The translations under genes and the position numbers were made by a program. The notes beneath the pieces were generated by a model. It was not told where the DNA came from. It saw only the letters and a program-made list of their open reading frames with translations, and searched no databases. Shown piece after piece: positions 61,351 to 64,000 of a stretch of DNA of 64,000 bases (position 1 is the first letter of the stretch; each line of letters opens with the position of its first letter). Source of the DNA: UBA1227 sp963629305 (GTDB lineage Bacteria > Bacillota > Clostridia > Oscillospirales > Acutalibacteraceae); the NCBI GenBank assembly GCA_963629305.1, contig CAVGIJ010000010.1, forward strand, positions 9,163-73,162. Reading direction: 5' to 3'.

Positions 61351-62652
61351 TTATTTTATAATTTCATATACCAACTTTTCAAAAGGCGGCTTATTTTCAC
61401 CGAATGTAAGTGCGGAAAGAATCATATCCTCTGCCGTTTCTATTTTATCTTTAAGGTCCGTATGGAGAGTAGCGATTGTATCTCCTGTCCTTACCGCATC
61501 ACCGGTCTTTTTTGAGAGAATGATGCCCGCCTTGTAGTCAATAGGATCTCCCTTCCTTTCACGTCCGGCACCGAGGACAACAGATGCAATACCTATTTTT
61601 TCCGTGTCCGTCCGTGTAATAAACCCATCCACGGGTGACTTTACCTCATAGATATATTTGCTCTTTTCAAAGTTATCAGGATTATCAATCACAGAGGGGT
61701 CTCCGCCCTGATACACAACCATTTCACGAAGTTTTGCAAGTGCAGAGCCGTCGGCAACCACACGCAAAACGGCTTTTCTCGCTTCCTCAATTTCAATGCC
61801 TTCACAGGATGCATACATAACCGAGGCGAGAACCGTACAGAGTTCCTTAAGGTCGCTGCATCCCTCACCTTTAAGAACACCTACAGCTTCGGTAACCTCA
61901 AGCGTGTTTCCGATATAATTTCCGAGAGGGATATCCATATTTGTTATAACTGCCGTTGTTTTGCGCCCTGCACGATTTCCGATATCAACCATAGCTTTTG
62001 CAAGTTCACGTGCGTCACTCGGTGTCTTCATAAAAGCTCCGCTGCCGCACTTGACATCCAGTACAATATTTTTGCTTCCGCCGGCCAATTTTTTGCTGAT
62101 AATACTCGATGCAATGAGCGGCGTACTCTCTATGCATGCAGTGACATCACGCAGTGCATAAAGCTTTTTGTCGGCAGGCGTCATATTTCCCGATTGACCG
62201 ATAACCGCAATCCCGATATCCTCAACTTGTTTGAAAAACTTCTCCGGCGGCAATTCAACCTTAAAGCCCGGAATTGATTCAAGTTTGTCAACGGTGCCGC
62301 CGGTATGTCCGAGACCCCTGCCCGACATCTTCGCCACCTTGCACCCGAGTGCGGCAGCAATGGGAGCGACAATGAGTGTTGTTTTGTCACCTACACCGCC
62401 CGTACTGTGCTTATCAACCGTTTCACCCTTTATCGGTGACAAATCCATCATGTCGCCTGAGCGCGCCATCGCAAGTGTCAGGTCCGTCGTCTCACGCGGA
62501 TTCATTCCCGAAAAATATATTGCCATAGTAAGAGCCGACGCCTGATAGTCGGGTATGCTGCCATCCGTATACCCTTGTACAAAAAAATCAATTTCCTCTG
62601 AGGACAGTTCCCCGCCGTCGCGCTTCTTTTTGATTATGTCATACATTCTCAT
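61351..62652 (-). CDS. pdp: Pyrimidine-nucleoside phosphorylase
   Basis: A 433-residue enzyme of the DeoA/Pdp family with KHSTGGVGDKTTLIVAP and the substrate loop MSGRGLGHTGGTVDKLESI. It splits thymidine and uridine with phosphate. First gene of the deoxynucleoside salvage operon, followed by deoC. Confidence 0.95.
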   Translation of the reverse strand: MRMYDIIKKKRDGGELSSEEIDFFVQGYTDGSIPDYQASALTMAIYFSGMNPRETTDLTLAMARSGDMMDLSPIKGETVDKHSTGGVGDKTTLIVAPIAAALGCKVAKMSGRGLGHTGGTVDKLESIPGFKVELPPEKFFKQVEDIGIAVIGQSGNMTPADKKLYALRDVTACIESTPLIASSIISKKLAGGSKNIVLDVKCGSGAFMKTPSDARELAKAMVDIGNRAGRKTTAVITNMDIPLGNYIGNTLEVTEAVGVLKGEGCSDLKELCTVLASVMYASCEGIEIEEARKAVLRVVADGSALAKLREMVVYQGGDPSVIDNPDNFEKSKYIYEVKSPVDGFITRTDTEKIGIASVVLGAGRERKGDPIDYKAGIILSKKTGDAVRTGDTIATLHTDLKDKIETAEDMILSALTFGENKPPFEKLVYEIIK

Positions 62653-62710
62653 AATAAGACCCCACTCTAAGCTGCATATTCTACTTAATCACATTGTAAA
62701 TACTGTTTTT

Positions 62711-62739
62711 ATGCTACCATTTTTTCATCCCGGAATCAA
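62711..62739 (-). promoter_or_regulatory. Promoter of the pdp-deoC-deoD-deoB-cdd operon
   Basis: TTGATT (62734-62739), 17-bp spacer and TAGCAT (62711-62716) with extended TGG on the minus strand, ~60 bp before pdp. Confidence 0.6.
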
Positions 62740-62833
62740 TACAGTCAACGTGCATTCATTTTTTCACAAATTTTATTTTTAAAAGACTTCAAAATGCACT
62801 AAACATGTGGATTGTACGAATACAGATATTGAG

Positions 62834-62880
62834 ACATCAAAAAGAAGGGGATGCCTTTGGCGTCCCCTTCTTTTTGATGT
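62834..62880. terminator. Strong terminator after the surface-protein gene
   Basis: Arms of ~22 bp (from ACATCAAAAAGAAGGGG and its complement) with a 3-nt loop and one mismatch; U runs lie inside the stem ends on both strands. Confidence 0.88.
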
Positions 62881-62892
62881 AGTCGGAATTGT

Positions 62893-64000
62893 CTATCTGT
62901 TATTTTTCTCTTTTTTAGTTACAGCCTTTGTCGCTGTAACGGCACCACCACTTACAAAGAGCAGGGCAAGCCATAGGGATATATTGTTATTGTCAGCGGT
63001 TGCCGCAACTTTTTCACTCACGGTGAAATTTGCTGTTGCCGTTCCGTTTTGGGAAACAATGCCCAGTGTATGTTCACCTGCCGAAAGTGTGGCAACATAG
63101 TCAGCATTAAGCGTTACGATTGTACTGCCGGATTTAACTGTGTAGTTGCTTTCGTCTACCGTTTTGCCGTCAACCTCAACACGGATAAAGTCATCAAACG
63201 CCGCATCGGATGTAAACGCAAGAGCCTTCTTTTCGCCTTCGGTTACGCTCTGTCCGTCACCCTTGATGATTGAAGGTGCAAGTTTTGCGATTACGGTGTC
63301 ATTAAGTTTGATTTCGTTTTCAGCATTTTCATCGCTGAAATACTTTTCACAGCCGTCGCAGTACCAGTATTCCACATTGCCTTCTTCGGCAGCGGTTGCG
63401 GCATTTGCGGGGAAATGCTTGAGATTAGCGTGATTATTCGGGTCTTCCTCTCCGTACGCCTCGCCGCAAACTGTGCAAACCGCTGCAGACGCACAGGTTG
63501 CCTTACCGCCCTCGTGCTCCGCGAGAACCGTCACGGTTTTATATAGCTTAAAGATGTCACCTGCAGAGGTTCCGTTTTTGACCATTACAGAAATCCGGAA
63601 CGAGTTCTCACCCGAACTGTAGTTTTCGGACTTAAGTGTCGCTGTGTATATCCCGTTTTCCTCTTTCGCAGATAAGTCATCACCCATGTAGGCAAATTCA
63701 TATCCCGTTGCCACGAAGCTGCACCCTTTGGGAAGAGTAAATTGGAAGGTATAATCCTGAGTGCTGCAAACTTTATCCGCACCCACGATTTCGATGTTCG
63801 GCACGGCTGATTCGGCTATCGTGTAGTCACAATTTTCTCTTATGCATTTCCAGATGTTGCCGTCTTTTTCAAGGCAATGTCCAAATTTTTCGATTGTTCC
63901 GCTGCATACAGTGCATATCGCGTCATCTGTACAGGTTGCTTTAGACGTGTTGTCTATGTGATAGCACTGTTCCCAGCATGCGTAGAGTGTAATGTCCGTT
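62893..64000 (-). CDS. Cell-surface protein, N-terminus beyond the window
   Basis: The frame stays open to the window edge, giving at least 369 residues; a GTG at 63804 is internal. Visible parts are Cys/Trp repeats (CTDDAICTVC, then CLEKDGNIWKCI), a second similar unit (CASAAVCTVCGEAYGEED, then EYWYCDGCEKYFSDENAENEI), an Ig-like beta region, and a C-terminal hydrophobic helix (ISLWLALLFVSGGAV) with a basic tail (KKEKNNR). This layout is common in secreted proteins of gut Clostridia. No LPxTG is present before the helix. Confidence 0.75.
   Translation of the reverse strand, partial: TDITLYACWEQCYHIDNTSKATCTDDAICTVCSGTIEKFGHCLEKDGNIWKCIRENCDYTIAESAVPNIEIVGADKVCSTQDYTFQFTLPKGCSFVATGYEFAYMGDDLSAKEENGIYTATLKSENYSSGENSFRISVMVKNGTSAGDIFKLYKTVTVLAEHEGGKATCASAAVCTVCGEAYGEEDPNNHANLKHFPANAATAAEEGNVEYWYCDGCEKYFSDENAENEIKLNDTVIAKLAPSIIKGDGQSVTEGEKKALAFTSDAAFDDFIRVEVDGKTVDESNYTVKSGSTIVTLNADYVATLSAGEHTLGIVSQNGTATANFTVSEKVAATADNNNISLWLALLFVSGGAVTATKAVTKKEKNNR

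Noticed and set aside
62740..62815. GTGCATT...AATGCAC 7-bp inverted repeat upstream of the pdp promoter as an operator
   Set aside because: Arms are short and ~36 bp apart in AT-rich sequence; chance occurrence is likely.

Overview
The window is a stretch of a Firmicutes (Clostridia-type) chromosome of moderate GC. It is probably from an anaerobic acetogen or CO/CO2-metabolising gut-type clostridium. The evidence is the rapZ-whiA-dnaE-pfkA order typical of Firmicutes, strong AGGAGG ribosome binding sites, HPr kinase, WhiA, pyruvate formate-lyase, and a full carbonyl-branch Wood-Ljungdahl cluster. Nearly all genes lie on the minus strand in tight operons. I saw no rRNA, tRNA, CRISPR array, prophage or insertion sequence.

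Layout. 1-1063: an edge-truncated methionine gamma-lyase-type PLP enzyme behind an AbrB-type regulator. 1224-6144: a branched-chain amino-acid-type ABC transporter (livJHMGF) whose binding protein is circularly permuted. 6324-12234: a TetR-controlled locus, with regulator, FGGY kinase and small phosphatase to the left and a class III aminotransferase plus a double-domain class II aldolase to the right; matching operators lie before both arms. 12328-13569: a membrane M28 peptidase. 13722-28053: the CODH/ACS operon, cooS-cooC-acsB-acsB-acsV-DUF3786-His-rich protein-cooT-cooC-acsD-acsC/E. It has two complete ACS genes and a fused corrinoid protein/methyltransferase. 28236-30633: a DUF362 protein and a lipoprotein. 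30751-35787: a pyruvate formate-lyase operon in which the glycyl-radical domain is a separate gene. About 36057-36366: an apparently independent small RNA with five copies of a short motif. 36470-46582: a Na/Pi-type transporter, pfkA, and a ROK kinase-murB-rapZ-whiA-dnaE operon. 46786-51608: an unexplained operon of two SCP2-like proteins, an aminotransferase and a split transketolase. 51830-54827: pntAA-pntAB-pntB transhydrogenase. 54940-58104: hprK and an Old Yellow Enzyme-type reductase. 58277-62652: a deoxynucleoside salvage operon (pdp-deoC-deoD-deoB-cdd). 62893-end: a truncated surface protein.

How it fits together. The CODH/ACS cluster supplies CO formation, methyl transfer, acetyl-CoA synthesis, corrinoid reactivation and nickel-cofactor maturation. 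The methyl-branch enzymes (formate dehydrogenase, formyl-THF synthetase, MetF) are not in the window. Pyruvate formate-lyase could provide formate and acetyl-CoA, and the transhydrogenase could balance NADH and NADPH; these links are inference. The observations most worth a second look are the permuted LivJ, the AcsC-AcsE fusion, the tandem ACS genes, the split PFL and the repeat-containing small RNA.
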